Shown in pieces: positions 17,591-26,232 of a stretch of 64,000 nt of DNA. Origin of the DNA: JABDJL01 sp047614505 (GTDB lineage Bacteria > Pseudomonadota > Gammaproteobacteria > Xanthomonadales > SZUA-36); assembly GCA_047614505.1 (NCBI GenBank), contig JBLHGQ010000001.1:1-64000 (forward strand). The letters run 5' to 3'. Each line of letters starts with the position of its first letter. The first letter of the stretch is position 1. A model generated the notes under the pieces. It did no database searches and had not been told where the DNA came from. It worked only from the letters and a program-made list of their open reading frames with translations. The position numbers and the translations under genes are program-made.

Positions 17591-19021
17591 AGTATGATCA
17601 TGCTTGATTTTACCTATGGGTATGTCAACGGTAAATTTGCTACCCTCTCCAGGTATGGAGTGAACCTGAATCGTGCCGGACATCAGTTCGACAAGGTTTT
17701 TGGTGATAGCCAGCCCAAGGCCCACGCCAGAGTAATCACGTGTCAGGCTGCTGTCGGCCTGGGTGAATGGGTCAAATATGCGTGCTAATAGCTCCGGCTT
17801 GATCCCAATACCGGTATCCCGGACATGGAAATGGAGCACAGGCTCGTGGATGCTGCCTTCAACGGCATACTCTAAGTCAACTCGGCCCGCGTTAGTAAAC
17901 TTGATGGCGTTACTGAGCAGATTAGTTAGCACCTGTCCAACACGCATTGCATCGATATGAGCAAGCCCGGGGCTCTCATCGGTCTTGCAATGCAGGTGTA
18001 ACTCGATGTTGCTTTGCTCTGCCATCGGTCTAATAAGAGAAACCTGAAGCGCAAACAACTCGTCGATATTCGTATCACCACGGCTAATAGTGAGTTGTTG
18101 CGCACCGATCACCGAGAAATCGAGCACGTCATCAATCAGACCTTTGAGTATGTGGCTGGACTTGTCGATAATTTCCACATATTCCCGAATTTGCTCGTTC
18201 AGCTTCATTTCGAGAAGCAAATAACTCATTCCGATGATACCGTTGAGTGGTGTTCGTATCTCATGACTCATGTTGGCAAGGAACTGTGATTTTGCCTCAT
18301 TGGCAATGTTTGCTGCGTTTTTGGCAGCTAACATTTCGATGTTGTTTTCCTTGAGTTCAAATAGGGATTCCTTTAACTCTTTTTGACGCTTGCTAAGGTC
18401 AACTCGAAATACGCTGCCGAGCATTCCAATCGCAGTCAGACGAATGAGCGTGAGTGTGAACCAGATCCATACAATAGTAGTCTGGCTTGTAGCCGAAGCC
18501 GAAGCCGAAGCAGAAGCCGAAACCGAAACCGTTGAAATCTGAGGCGAAAAGAACAGCACGATACCGGCACCGATCGCAATCATCACGATCATCAGGAGCG
18601 AGTGCCACATTGAAAGCCGCAGACTGCCGAAACCAGCCAGGATAAACAGTGCCGCCAGGAAAATGAACCCTACTGAAGGCACAATTGAAAGGAAAACAAG
18701 CAGGGTCACAAACGAAACAAAAACCTGCGGGAATGTCAGGTAAACGTCTTTGAAGCGCTCACTGAAACCAGTTTTCAGCAGAACATAGAACACGCCTGCA
18801 ATTGTCAAGCCGGTGCCGATATAAACGGCTGGAACCCAGGTAGCGACAACACCGCTGGTGGCGAAAAGAGCGAGCATCAATCCATCGGTCAAATATGAAA
18901 TGGCGTAAAGAATGGCAAAACGGGCACGAAAACTGCGCCGCCCGCTTAATTCTCTCTCATTGAGTGGTTTATTTTCTTGTTGCATCACTGCTGTTAAACC
19001 TGCCTTACTTATTCTGTTCAA
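17576..19021 (-). CDS. Membrane sensor histidine kinase
   Basis: The 481-residue protein has about six membrane helices (residues 35-200), then HisKA with the phospho-acceptor His253 in NMSHEIRTPLNGIIG, then a HATPase domain (N box NLLSNAIKFTN, G1 DTGIGIKP, G2 GVGLGLAI). No receiver or PAS domain is present. Between two membrane helices, residues about 166-178 are an (Ser-Ala)n run encoded by a GCCGAA hexamer repeat. No response regulator gene is adjacent, so this is an orphan kinase whose partner is elsewhere. It is read divergently from the GT-C gene. Confidence 0.9.
   Translation of the reverse strand: MNRISKAGLTAVMQQENKPLNERELSGRRSFRARFAILYAISYLTDGLMLALFATSGVVATWVPAVYIGTGLTIAGVFYVLLKTGFSERFKDVYLTFPQVFVSFVTLLVFLSIVPSVGFIFLAALFILAGFGSLRLSMWHSLLMIVMIAIGAGIVLFFSPQISTVSVSASASASASATSQTTIVWIWFTLTLIRLTAIGMLGSVFRVDLSKRQKELKESLFELKENNIEMLAAKNAANIANEAKSQFLANMSHEIRTPLNGIIGMSYLLLEMKLNEQIREYVEIIDKSSHILKGLIDDVLDFSVIGAQQLTISRGDTNIDELFALQVSLIRPMAEQSNIELHLHCKTDESPGLAHIDAMRVGQVLTNLLSNAIKFTNAGRVDLEYAVEGSIHEPVLHFHVRDTGIGIKPELLARIFDPFTQADSSLTRDYSGVGLGLAITKNLVELMSGTIQVHSIPGEGSKFTVDIPIGKIKHDHTVSES
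18492..18527. repeat. Hexanucleotide microsatellite inside the kinase gene
   Basis: Six consecutive copies of GCCGAA (two with one substitution: GCAGAA and ACCGAA) are present on the plus strand. They encode an alternating Ser-Ala stretch between membrane helices. A six-base unit can gain or lose copies without shifting the frame. Confidence 0.85.
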
Positions 19022-19495
19022 CGATTGCTTATGGCCTATGGCACACCGGAAGTTGAAAGAGGATCCCAGCCAACCTCTGATTCTCGTTTACAGACTTGCA
19101 TTTTGTATATTTTACGACTGAACCAAAGTAATTGCCTGCTTTTGATGTGTCAATTGAACAGTAAAATTTGTTTTTCTAGAAAGTTCGCAATATTTTATCG
19201 GGATACTAATGATTCTTACTGTTTCCTCGTGACCCAGATTTAAACCTGATGTAGCTGAAATTGACATTATGGCTGAAGCCCAAGGAACAGATGTCAGGAT
19301 ATTTGCCTGAACATAAGCGTTTCTGACCCAGAGAAGTCTGCCAGTTCTTCGGCAGGAGTGTTTCATGGAAATGTACTTTCGTTCACTTTATACTTTTACC
19401 CAACGATTGGGTTATTCAAAATTCTCCATAGCCCATTCAGTTATTGGATGAAATATTGCGTATGAGCATGATTGGCACCTCACTATGACACTTGA
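19022..19495. other. Divergent intergenic region, no gene seen
   Basis: This 474-bp stretch separates the divergent kinase and GT-C genes and should hold both promoters. Only short shadow frames are found. No clear operator, riboswitch or remnant was recognised. Confidence 0.5.
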
Positions 19496-21313
19496 ATGAC
19501 CACCAATAGCCGTATTGCGTTGATTCTGATCATCGCCTTATGCGCCATCTTGCGCATCATTCACTTCGAAGCGATTGCCCCTTTGGCATTTTTGGACTTT
19601 CCCTTTTACGCGACTGAAACCGATATGTTTGGTTACTGGCAATGGTCAAATGCGATTTTGGAAGGGGATTGGCTTGGTCGTAACACTTATCACCCCCAAA
19701 TGGGGTGGATGCAAGCGCTGGGTGACCAGGCAACCTGGCACAGGTGGTGGGGTGATAGCCAAATTTTCCAACAAGAACCCGTTTACCCTTACATGATAGC
19801 CATTGGCCGCATGGCGGGCTTATCTATTTTCGGTTTACTTCTGGCTCAGTTATTAATTGGTGCACTACAGCCATTGGCGACTTTCTGGTTGACACGACTG
19901 CTGTTTCGTCAGGATTCTGTTGCTCTGGTCTCAGCTCTTATCTCCGGCATTTATGGCCCCTTGCTCTTTAATCAGGGTGTCTTACTGCGTGACTGGACTG
20001 GACCATTACTAGGGACATTAATGCTCGCCGCCTTTTTGCACGCACATGAGCGGGAAAAGGATTGGGTTTGGATTTGGCCCGGGTTGCTTTTGGGCTTCAT
20101 GATCATGACATATTCATCAATTATGGGGTTCCTGGTTTTTCTGCTGCCGTGGTTGGTATGGGTTAGCCGAGAATCAATGGTGGTTTTTTTCAAACGTACC
20201 GCCATCGTAATGAGTGGCGTGTTTTTCGGCTTCTTACCACTTTTCTTGCGCAATGCTTTTTTGGGAGTTGCTCCTTTCAGTATTACGAATCGTTTGCCTG
20301 AAGCGATTGTTTCTGGCTTGGCGGCCGATAATAGCCCTTTGGGCATGAATATCTCACCGTCTTTAACAGCTATCCTCGAAAAGTCGCAAGGCAGTACATT
20401 GGTTGCTCTTGTTGAAACTATCAAGACTTTTAATAATGATTGGCTAGCGGTTTTGAGACTTATTTTGCTTAAGTTAAGAGCGATACTGGATCCGTTTGAA
20501 ATACCAAATAACCTCTCATATTACTATGCTCAGGAAATTTCGCCTGTTCTTGGGTTTTTGCCTGACTACGGGTGGTTATTACCGCTTGGAACGCTAGGCA
20601 TGTTGATGGTGATTTTGACTAAACGATTCGATCACCGACATGGCCTTATGCTTGTTTTTGTTGCGGCGATCATGCTGGTATTTATGCTCAATCTGGTTAT
20701 CGGTCGGTATCGACTGATCTTCACTGCAGTGCTATTTGTTTACGCAGCTTGGGCTGTTTGGCAGATATGGCAATGGGCTATGTCACGGCAATTTAAAAAA
20801 TTTACAATTTCAAGTATTGCATTGGTCGCTTTGATCATTGTGCAACAGGTGGTCATACCCATTGATTCGCTGCGGAAAAGCTTCTTTTTCATGCATCACC
20901 CACTTAGCTATCACACTGCAAGTGAGATTTATATTGCCAGAGGTCGCGCTGATCTGGCTCTTGCAGAGTGGGAAAGGATGCAGATGGGTGCTGAAGCTAT
21001 GAGCAATGCTTTTGCGTCAGATGCTGCAATCGAACGACAACTGACCTTGCATACTCAATTGGCGGTTGCTGCAGAGTTGACGGGATTCACCGATATCGCG
21101 GACCAACACGTGGCTAGAATCGATCGGCTTTTCGATCATCGAAGTGACCAATCAATGCGAGGTTATGTACTTGGGGTGACGCACATGAAAATGGGCAGAA
21201 TGTCGGAAGCGCTCCTACACCTGGAACAGTTCATTGAGACATATCCAGATAATATCGAAGTTGAACATATTCAGAATATCATCGGAGAAATCAAGCTGAA
21301 AAAACTCAAATAA
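19496..21313 (+). CDS. GT-C-type membrane glycosyltransferase with C-terminal TPR
   Basis: The 605-residue protein has about ten to twelve membrane helices (residues 5-460). The first periplasmic loop is large and acidic (FYATETDMFGYWQWSNAILE), as in GT-C enzymes of the PMT/ArnT/GT39 type, where Asp residues in this loop bind the lipid-linked donor. A soluble C-terminal part (residues 475-600) is helical and TPR-like. By family it would transfer a sugar from a polyprenyl phosphate donor to a periplasmic acceptor. The following GT2 and GtrA genes are the usual makers and flippers of such donors, which supports the role. Confidence 0.75.
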   Translation: MTTNSRIALILIIALCAILRIIHFEAIAPLAFLDFPFYATETDMFGYWQWSNAILEGDWLGRNTYHPQMGWMQALGDQATWHRWWGDSQIFQQEPVYPYMIAIGRMAGLSIFGLLLAQLLIGALQPLATFWLTRLLFRQDSVALVSALISGIYGPLLFNQGVLLRDWTGPLLGTLMLAAFLHAHEREKDWVWIWPGLLLGFMIMTYSSIMGFLVFLLPWLVWVSRESMVVFFKRTAIVMSGVFFGFLPLFLRNAFLGVAPFSITNRLPEAIVSGLAADNSPLGMNISPSLTAILEKSQGSTLVALVETIKTFNNDWLAVLRLILLKLRAILDPFEIPNNLSYYYAQEISPVLGFLPDYGWLLPLGTLGMLMVILTKRFDHRHGLMLVFVAAIMLVFMLNLVIGRYRLIFTAVLFVYAAWAVWQIWQWAMSRQFKKFTISSIALVALIIVQQVVIPIDSLRKSFFFMHHPLSYHTASEIYIARGRADLALAEWERMQMGAEAMSNAFASDAAIERQLTLHTQLAVAAELTGFTDIADQHVARIDRLFDHRSDQSMRGYVLGVTHMKMGRMSEALLHLEQFIETYPDNIEVEHIQNIIGEIKLKKLK

Positions 21314-21455
21314 TTTTTATTTGGAAGTTGCGTAAACTACTATTCTACTGAAACGACAATGGTAATACTCAAACTGGAGAAATGATAAGCTATTGGTGTT
21401 CAATCAGAATTGATCACAACCGGCGCTCAATAAGTCCGTATGGAGAGCAACCAAA

Positions 21456-22145
21456 ATGGATTTGTCAGTCATCATCCCCTGTTTTAATGAGGTCAACTCA
21501 ATTGAACAGGTGGTCCAGTCAGTTCTAGACATCATTGGTGATGAAGGTGAAATTATTATCGTCGATGACTTTTCAACTGATGGTACCCGCGACCTGCTGA
21601 AGAATAATATCGATGGCATTACTGCCGCTGTTATTTATCAGGACAAAAATCAGGGCAAAGGCGCAGCACTTCGAAAGGGATTTGCCGCAGCAACAAAAAG
21701 CATCGTCATTGTTCAGGATGCTGATTTTGAATATGACCCTGGGGACTTTCAGAGTGTAATCGATCCCATTCTGAAGAATCAGGCAGACGTCGTTTACGGG
21801 TCCCGATTCCAGGGTCACCACGCGCATCGTGTGCTCTACTACTGGCACAGTTTGGGTAATTCCCTGCTCACGCTCATGTCAAACATGTTTACCAATCTGA
21901 ATCTCACTGACATGGAAACTGGCTACAAAGCCTTTCGACGTGAGGTAATTCAGTCGATGGAAATCGAAGAAGACCGCTTTGGTTTCGAACCTGAGATTAC
22001 GGCCAAAATTGCGCGGGGTGGTTTCCGGATTTATGAGGTTGGTATTGCTTACTTCGGCCGTACATATGCCGAAGGTAAGAAGATTGGTTGGAAAGACGGA
22101 ATGTGGGCAATATGGTGCATTCTGAAATATAACCTAAGGCGATGA
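21456..22145 (+). CDS. GT2 family polyprenyl-phosphate sugar synthase (DPM1-like)
   Basis: The 229-residue protein is a GT-A fold transferase related to dolichol-phosphate mannose synthase. Motifs are SVIIPCFNE at the N-terminus, IVDDFSTDGT, GKGAALRKGF, the metal-binding DAD in VQDADFEYDP and GSRF near residue 118. It has no C-terminal membrane helices, the role of which is taken by the next gene. The reaction is NDP-sugar plus polyprenyl phosphate giving polyprenyl-P-sugar at the inner face of the membrane. Its stop overlaps the gtrA start (ATGA at 22142-22145). Confidence 0.88.
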   Translation: MDLSVIIPCFNEVNSIEQVVQSVLDIIGDEGEIIIVDDFSTDGTRDLLKNNIDGITAAVIYQDKNQGKGAALRKGFAAATKSIVIVQDADFEYDPGDFQSVIDPILKNQADVVYGSRFQGHHAHRVLYYWHSLGNSLLTLMSNMFTNLNLTDMETGYKAFRREVIQSMEIEEDRFGFEPEITAKIARGGFRIYEVGIAYFGRTYAEGKKIGWKDGMWAIWCILKYNLRR

Positions 22146-22525
22146 AGGTCATTAGATACGCCGCAGTCGGCGCCACTGCTGCCATACTAGATTTTTTGAT
22201 TTTTGCCGTTTTTGCAAAATATCTGAACTACAACTACCTGCTGATTGGAGCGATCGGATTTATCATCGCAACAATGCTTAATTATTTTCTCAGTATTCGT
22301 TTTGTTTTTGAAAGCGGTGTTCGGTTTGGCTTTCGAAAAGAGTTCGCGCTTGTTTTCCTGATCAGCGCCATCGCATTGAGTGTCAATCAGACGGCACTTT
22401 ACGTTGGCATTGATATTCTGGGCTGGGAAATGTTGTTTACCAAACTTTGTGCAACGGGCTCAGCATTCTTTTGGAATTTCGGTGCCCGTTCTCTTTATGT
22501 ATTTAAACCTCTGCAAGGTAAGTGA
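22142..22525 (+). CDS. GtrA family membrane protein
   Basis: This 127-residue protein has four membrane helices and the GtrA signature (RYAAVGATAAILDFLIFAVF near the start, then ATMLNYFLSIRFVF). GtrA proteins are thought to flip polyprenyl-phosphate-linked sugars to the outer face. It overlaps the GT2 gene by 4 bases and is cotranscribed with it. Together with the GT-C protein upstream it forms a complete donor-synthesis, flipping and transfer set. Confidence 0.9.
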   Translation: MKVIRYAAVGATAAILDFLIFAVFAKYLNYNYLLIGAIGFIIATMLNYFLSIRFVFESGVRFGFRKEFALVFLISAIALSVNQTALYVGIDILGWEMLFTKLCATGSAFFWNFGARSLYVFKPLQGK

Positions 22526-22570
22526 ACCATTTCCAATTTATGAATAATGGGTATTTGGAAGACTAATCAT

Positions 22571-22800
22571 TCAGCTTTTTGTACCCGCTTCAAACAGCCT
22601 TTCCATTGCATACGCAAATACCAGTACAAATGCTAGCGCCAAATACAGGTAGCAGTTTGGCTGCTATTTTCCTCAGAACTCTACGAGCTCATTTCGAAGC
22701 GAGCCACTGCGCATATCTGTGCTGCCATCGATATAATTCACCTCAACTGAAGCGGCCCGGTGTTCGCCGAGACCAAAAGTAAGAATATGTGATGGGTCGG
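22571..22800 (-). pseudogene. Remnant with ASPIC/UnbV-type end, cut by an IS
   Basis: Reading leftward from 22800, a frame with no start encodes DPSHILTFGLGEHRAASVEV, then NYIDGSTDMRSGSLRNELVE and stops at 22673. This matches the end of an ASPIC/UnbV domain, where FGLG and a VRWPDG-like strand recur in CRTAC1-type secreted proteins. Beyond it, in another frame, is a membrane-helix end (YLYLALAFVLVFAYAMERLF) that stops at 22571. The remnant's 5' side ends exactly where the IS3 fragment begins. Confidence 0.5.
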
Positions 22801-23040
22801 AATGAACCTGCCATAGTTTGACGGATACTTTTATTGAGGGACAATGATCCCTCGGGAGTAATCTAATGACTAGTAAACGAAAAGCGTATAAGACCTATCC
22901 CCGCGAGTTCAAGCGGGAAGCGATTCGGCTGATGGAATCGCCAGATCGACCATCTTCTGAGATTGCGACGGCACTTGGTATCCGTCGTAACCAACTCTAC
23001 AAGTGGAAGGAAGATAACGGTTAGAGAAAAACCTTTCCCA
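22801..23040 (+). mobile_element. IS3-family fragment with orfA start (22866-23024)
   Basis: A TGAACCTGCC end at 22803 resembles IS3-group terminal repeats. An ATG at 22866 starts the OrfA helix-turn-helix domain: KTYPREFKREAIRLMESPDR, then SSEIATALGIRRNQLYKWKE. It stops after 52 residues at 23022-23024, about half the usual OrfA length. OrfB with the DDE catalytic core and the second terminal repeat are absent. The fragment cannot transpose. Typical GGGAG precedes the start. Confidence 0.75.
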
Positions 23041-23071
23041 AGCAAACTTGAAGGAGAATCAGCTTGGGCCG

Positions 23072-23374
23072 TTACGGCTTTGTTCTCGTAGACCTGGCCC
23101 GGTCTGTTTGACGTCGCTTTAAGCGGATAATCAACAAAGGGATTGTTACACCGGCAAGCATCCAGGCCATGTATCGCATCAGCAAATGCAGCGGCTGTCC
23201 CGCAAGCTCAAGACTGGGATTTAGAGCCTTCAAGGTAAACGACGAAGTTAGCAGCAAGAAAAGCAAGCAGAGCAGCCAGTAGTATAATTGCTGGCGAAGT
23301 AAAGCCAGGCGTGTGAATACTACAAAATGCACCAGGAACAATAATGCGAGCGAAATATTTAACCAAAAGAGCAT
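23072..23374 (-). CDS. Small three-helix membrane protein, unknown
   Basis: The 100-residue protein has three strongly hydrophobic segments (residues about 2-22, 30-48 and 65-85) and a basic C-terminal tail (RLKRRQTDRARSTRTKP), so the tail should be cytoplasmic. No family was recognised. The composition and start (ATG 23374) are consistent with a real inner-membrane protein. It is divergent from the yaiI gene and lies next to the IS fragment. Confidence 0.55.
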   Translation of the reverse strand: MLFWLNISLALLFLVHFVVFTRLALLRQQLYYWLLCLLFLLLTSSFTLKALNPSLELAGQPLHLLMRYMAWMLAGVTIPLLIIRLKRRQTDRARSTRTKP

Positions 23375-23456
23375 GGTTTAAGTTTATCAACAATGAAGTG
23401 AATGATTGCCCCGATTTTACTCACAATTTAATGGCGGTTTTCCGGTTGAAATTAAT

Positions 23457-23915
23457 ATGAACGTTAGCAAAGTCTGGGTTGACGCGGATGCCTGTCCGAA
23501 AGTGATCAAGGAAATTCTTTTCCGGGCAGCAGACCGCGCTCAAGTCCATCTCACGCTGGTGGCCAACCAGCCGTTGAGTGTGCCCGGTTCAAAATTTATT
23601 AATTCGGTTCAGGTAGCTGCCGGGTTTGATGTTGCCGATAACCTCATCGTTCAAGAAGCCAATATCGGCGATTTGGTGGTGACTGCGGATATCCCGCTTG
23701 CTGCAGAACTTGTAGAGAAGGGCTGCCTGGCTCTGAATCCGCGTGGCGAATTGTATACCAGAGAAAACATCCGCCAGCGCCTGAATATGCGTGACTTTAT
23801 GGACACCATGCGTGGCAGCGGGATGGTCTCAGGTGGACCACCACCTTTGAGCCAGTCTGACCGGCAGGCTTTTGCCAATCAGTTGGATAGCTACCTGCAA
23901 CGGATTTCAACATGA
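23457..23915 (+). CDS. yaiI: YaiI/YqxD family protein (DUF188)
   Basis: The 152-residue protein matches the UPF0178/DUF188 family, whose usual length is about 150. Conserved elements are VWVDADACPKVIKEILFRAA at the start, VTADIPLAAELVEKG in the middle, and GGPPPLSQSDRQAFANQLDS near the end. The family has a PIN-like fold with conserved Asp residues and is suspected, not proven, to be a nuclease. The ATG at 23457 gives the family's normal N-terminus; an upstream frame to 23406 does not. Confidence 0.9.
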   Translation: MNVSKVWVDADACPKVIKEILFRAADRAQVHLTLVANQPLSVPGSKFINSVQVAAGFDVADNLIVQEANIGDLVVTADIPLAAELVEKGCLALNPRGELYTRENIRQRLNMRDFMDTMRGSGMVSGGPPPLSQSDRQAFANQLDSYLQRIST

Positions 23916-24044
23916 CAAGCTATCAAGTAAAAGTAAGAAAAGAATATCCACTTGCTTACCTCAGCTAAACTGAGAAAATATACGGGAAAGTATGTGGGTG
24001 TAATATCTCATTTTCTCTGACCTCAATCATTATGAGAAACCAAG

Positions 24045-24575
24045 ATGGCAATCAGGCAAGTATTACGTATCGGCAATCCTCTTTTACGACAAGTGTCACT
24101 GCCTGTCCGGACTTTTAACTCTGATGAATTGCACAGCTTGATTACCGATATGCGCGAGACAATGGTTGCAGCAGATGGTGCAGGGCTGGCTGCGCCACAG
24201 GTTGGAGTTGCCCGCAGAGTCATGATTTTTGGGATCACAAACAATCCCCGTTACCCTGACGCCGAACCTGTTCCCGAGACCATTCTCATTAACCCGGAGT
24301 TTGAAGTGCTCGGCGAGTCGATCGAGACTGGCTGGGAGGGCTGTCTTTCAGTACCTGGTATGCGAGGGCGAGTAACTAGGCCAGCACACATACGCTACAA
24401 AGGGTTTGATTTGCAGGGTAACTCAATCGTATGTGAGGCCATCGGGTTTCACGCGCGCGTTTTCCAACACGAATATGACCACCTGGATGGAATACTCTAC
24501 GTTGACCGCCTGGATGATCCAATTCATTTTGGGTTTGTTGATGAATTGTATGCTGACGAACAACTCAATAATTGA
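24045..24575 (+). CDS. def: Peptide deformylase
   Basis: The 176-residue enzyme removes the formyl group from nascent proteins. All three family motifs are present: GAGLAAPQ (residues about 45-52), EGCLS with the metal-binding Cys (about 103), and QHEYDHLDG with both metal-binding His and the catalytic Glu (about 141-148). The length is normal. It does not sit beside fmt here, and a second copy may exist elsewhere in the genome. The stretch upstream is AT-rich and likely holds its promoter. Confidence 0.95.
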   Translation: MAIRQVLRIGNPLLRQVSLPVRTFNSDELHSLITDMRETMVAADGAGLAAPQVGVARRVMIFGITNNPRYPDAEPVPETILINPEFEVLGESIETGWEGCLSVPGMRGRVTRPAHIRYKGFDLQGNSIVCEAIGFHARVFQHEYDHLDGILYVDRLDDPIHFGFVDELYADEQLNN

Positions 24576-24673
24576 AGTTAGAGTTAAAGCCTACAATCAT
24601 CACTTGAACAAATCAGTTTTTACTTTGAATTCAAAATTTTTAAATATTTAAAAAATTTAGGTGCTGTTCGCAA

Positions 24674-24889
24674 ATGAGAATTGTAAAACTGAAAACCGAA
24701 CCGGTTGAGTTGTTTCGCATCCTGAAGTTTGAGGGTTTGGCCAGCAGTGGTGGCGAAGCAAAATACGTGATTGGGCAAGGGCAGGTTCGGGTGAACGATC
24801 AGGTCGAAACCCGAAAGCGAAAAAAAATTGTGGCGGGCGATATGATCGAATTTGCTGGAGAGCAAATCCTCGTAACAATGGTGGATTAG
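24674..24889 (+). CDS. S4-domain RNA-binding protein (YbcJ-like)
   Basis: This 71-residue protein is a single S4 RNA-binding domain: LFRILKFEGLASSGGEAKYV, then GQVRVNDQVETRKRKKIVAG and DMIEFAGEQI. It is the size and pattern of E. coli YbcJ, a small protein linked to RNA or ribosome binding. It follows the deformylase gene by about 100 bases in the same direction. Confidence 0.9.
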   Translation: MRIVKLKTEPVELFRILKFEGLASSGGEAKYVIGQGQVRVNDQVETRKRKKIVAGDMIEFAGEQILVTMVD

Positions 24890-24956
24890 AAAAGAAAAAA
24901 TGAAAATGAAGTGCAGGTGATACCATTGCCGCGCGCCCAACCCGGATTTCAAAAGC

Positions 24957-26168
24957 ATGTTTGAACAACTTCGTACGATTCACGCCAATTTACCACTAGG
25001 TGCAGGTTTGCTAACACTGCTGGCAGCGGCGGTTTTCCTTGATCTGATTCTAAAACATGTTCTGGTTCGCGCCGTACGTGCATTCGCCAAACGTTCAAGT
25101 GTGACCTGGGATGATGCCCTCGTTTCACATAATGTTTTTGGTCGTGTAGTGCAGGTTGTGCCGGCATTGATTGTTTTTATTGGCACGCCGTTTGTTCCTG
25201 ACATGCCGGAAGCTGGTGTCCATCTCATCCGCAATGTCGCAATGGGTTACATGGTGCTGATGTTGACGCTGGCTCTGACGGCAATGCTAGGTGCAGCAAA
25301 CACCATTTACGAGACTTTGCCGGTGGCAAAAGAGCGCCCGCTCAAGGGGTTCATGCAACTGGTACAGATTGTTGTGTGGATTTTCGGTGGCGTGCTGATC
25401 ATATCAACCGTATTGGACCGTTCTCCATTGTTGCTACTCAGTGGTTTTGGCGCGATGACCGCAATCCTTCTTCTGGTGTTCAAGGACACGATCCTGTCAC
25501 TGGTTGCCAGCGTGCAACTGACAGCGCAGGACATGGTACGGGTAGGAGACTGGATCGAGATGCCGCAGTTTGGCGCCGACGGGGACGTGATCGATGTGCA
25601 GCTACACACGGTCAAGGTGCAGAACTGGGATAAGACCATAACCACCATCCCGACCCATCGCCTTATCACGGATTCCTTCAAGAACTGGCGGGGAATGTCG
25701 CAAACAGGTGCCAGGCGAATCAAGCGTGCCATACATATTGATGTTTCCACAATTCGGATACATACGGACGGGGAAGTTGAACATTTTTGTCGTTTCGCGC
25801 TGCTGAAGGACTACATTAAAAACAAGGAACAGGAGTTGGCAGATTACAACGCAGGACTCGCGAATGATGTAGAAGAGGAAGTGAATAGACGACGATTGAC
25901 CAATGTTGGCACTTTCCGTGCTTATGCGTTCAATTATTTGAAGAATCACCCTAACATTCACGAAGGCATGACGCTCATTGTCCGACAACTCAGCGCAGGA
26001 CCGGAAGGACTGCCGTTGGAGATTTACTGCTTCACAAACACGACTGAATGGGCCGTTTACGAGGACATTCAATCGGATATTTTTGATCACCTTATGGCAA
26101 TTGTGCCGGAGTTTGGTCTGCGCCTTTATCAAAAACCAGCGGGTTCGGATTTGGCAAACCTAAGATAA
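24957..26168 (+). CDS. ybdG: Mechanosensitive ion channel of the YbdG type
   Basis: The 403-residue protein has about five N-terminal membrane helices (residues 15-195). The last of these is the pore-lining region LLSGFGAMTAILLLVFKDTI, followed by the MscS beta domain (VRVGDWIEMPQFGADGDVID, then TIPTHRLITDSFKNW). The SFKNWRGMSQTGARRIKRAI segment and the length match E. coli YbdG (about 415 residues), which opens under mild hypo-osmotic shock. It sits in the inner membrane. ATG at 24957 fits the family start. Confidence 0.92.
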   Translation: MFEQLRTIHANLPLGAGLLTLLAAAVFLDLILKHVLVRAVRAFAKRSSVTWDDALVSHNVFGRVVQVVPALIVFIGTPFVPDMPEAGVHLIRNVAMGYMVLMLTLALTAMLGAANTIYETLPVAKERPLKGFMQLVQIVVWIFGGVLIISTVLDRSPLLLLSGFGAMTAILLLVFKDTILSLVASVQLTAQDMVRVGDWIEMPQFGADGDVIDVQLHTVKVQNWDKTITTIPTHRLITDSFKNWRGMSQTGARRIKRAIHIDVSTIRIHTDGEVEHFCRFALLKDYIKNKEQELADYNAGLANDVEEEVNRRRLTNVGTFRAYAFNYLKNHPNIHEGMTLIVRQLSAGPEGLPLEIYCFTNTTEWAVYEDIQSDIFDHLMAIVPEFGLRLYQKPAGSDLANLR

Positions 26169-26232
26169 ACTGATCTATTCCAGCGATACTGCCAAAAGGT
26201 TTCTGGTATTGAATGAAGTGAGCCAAATCGAA

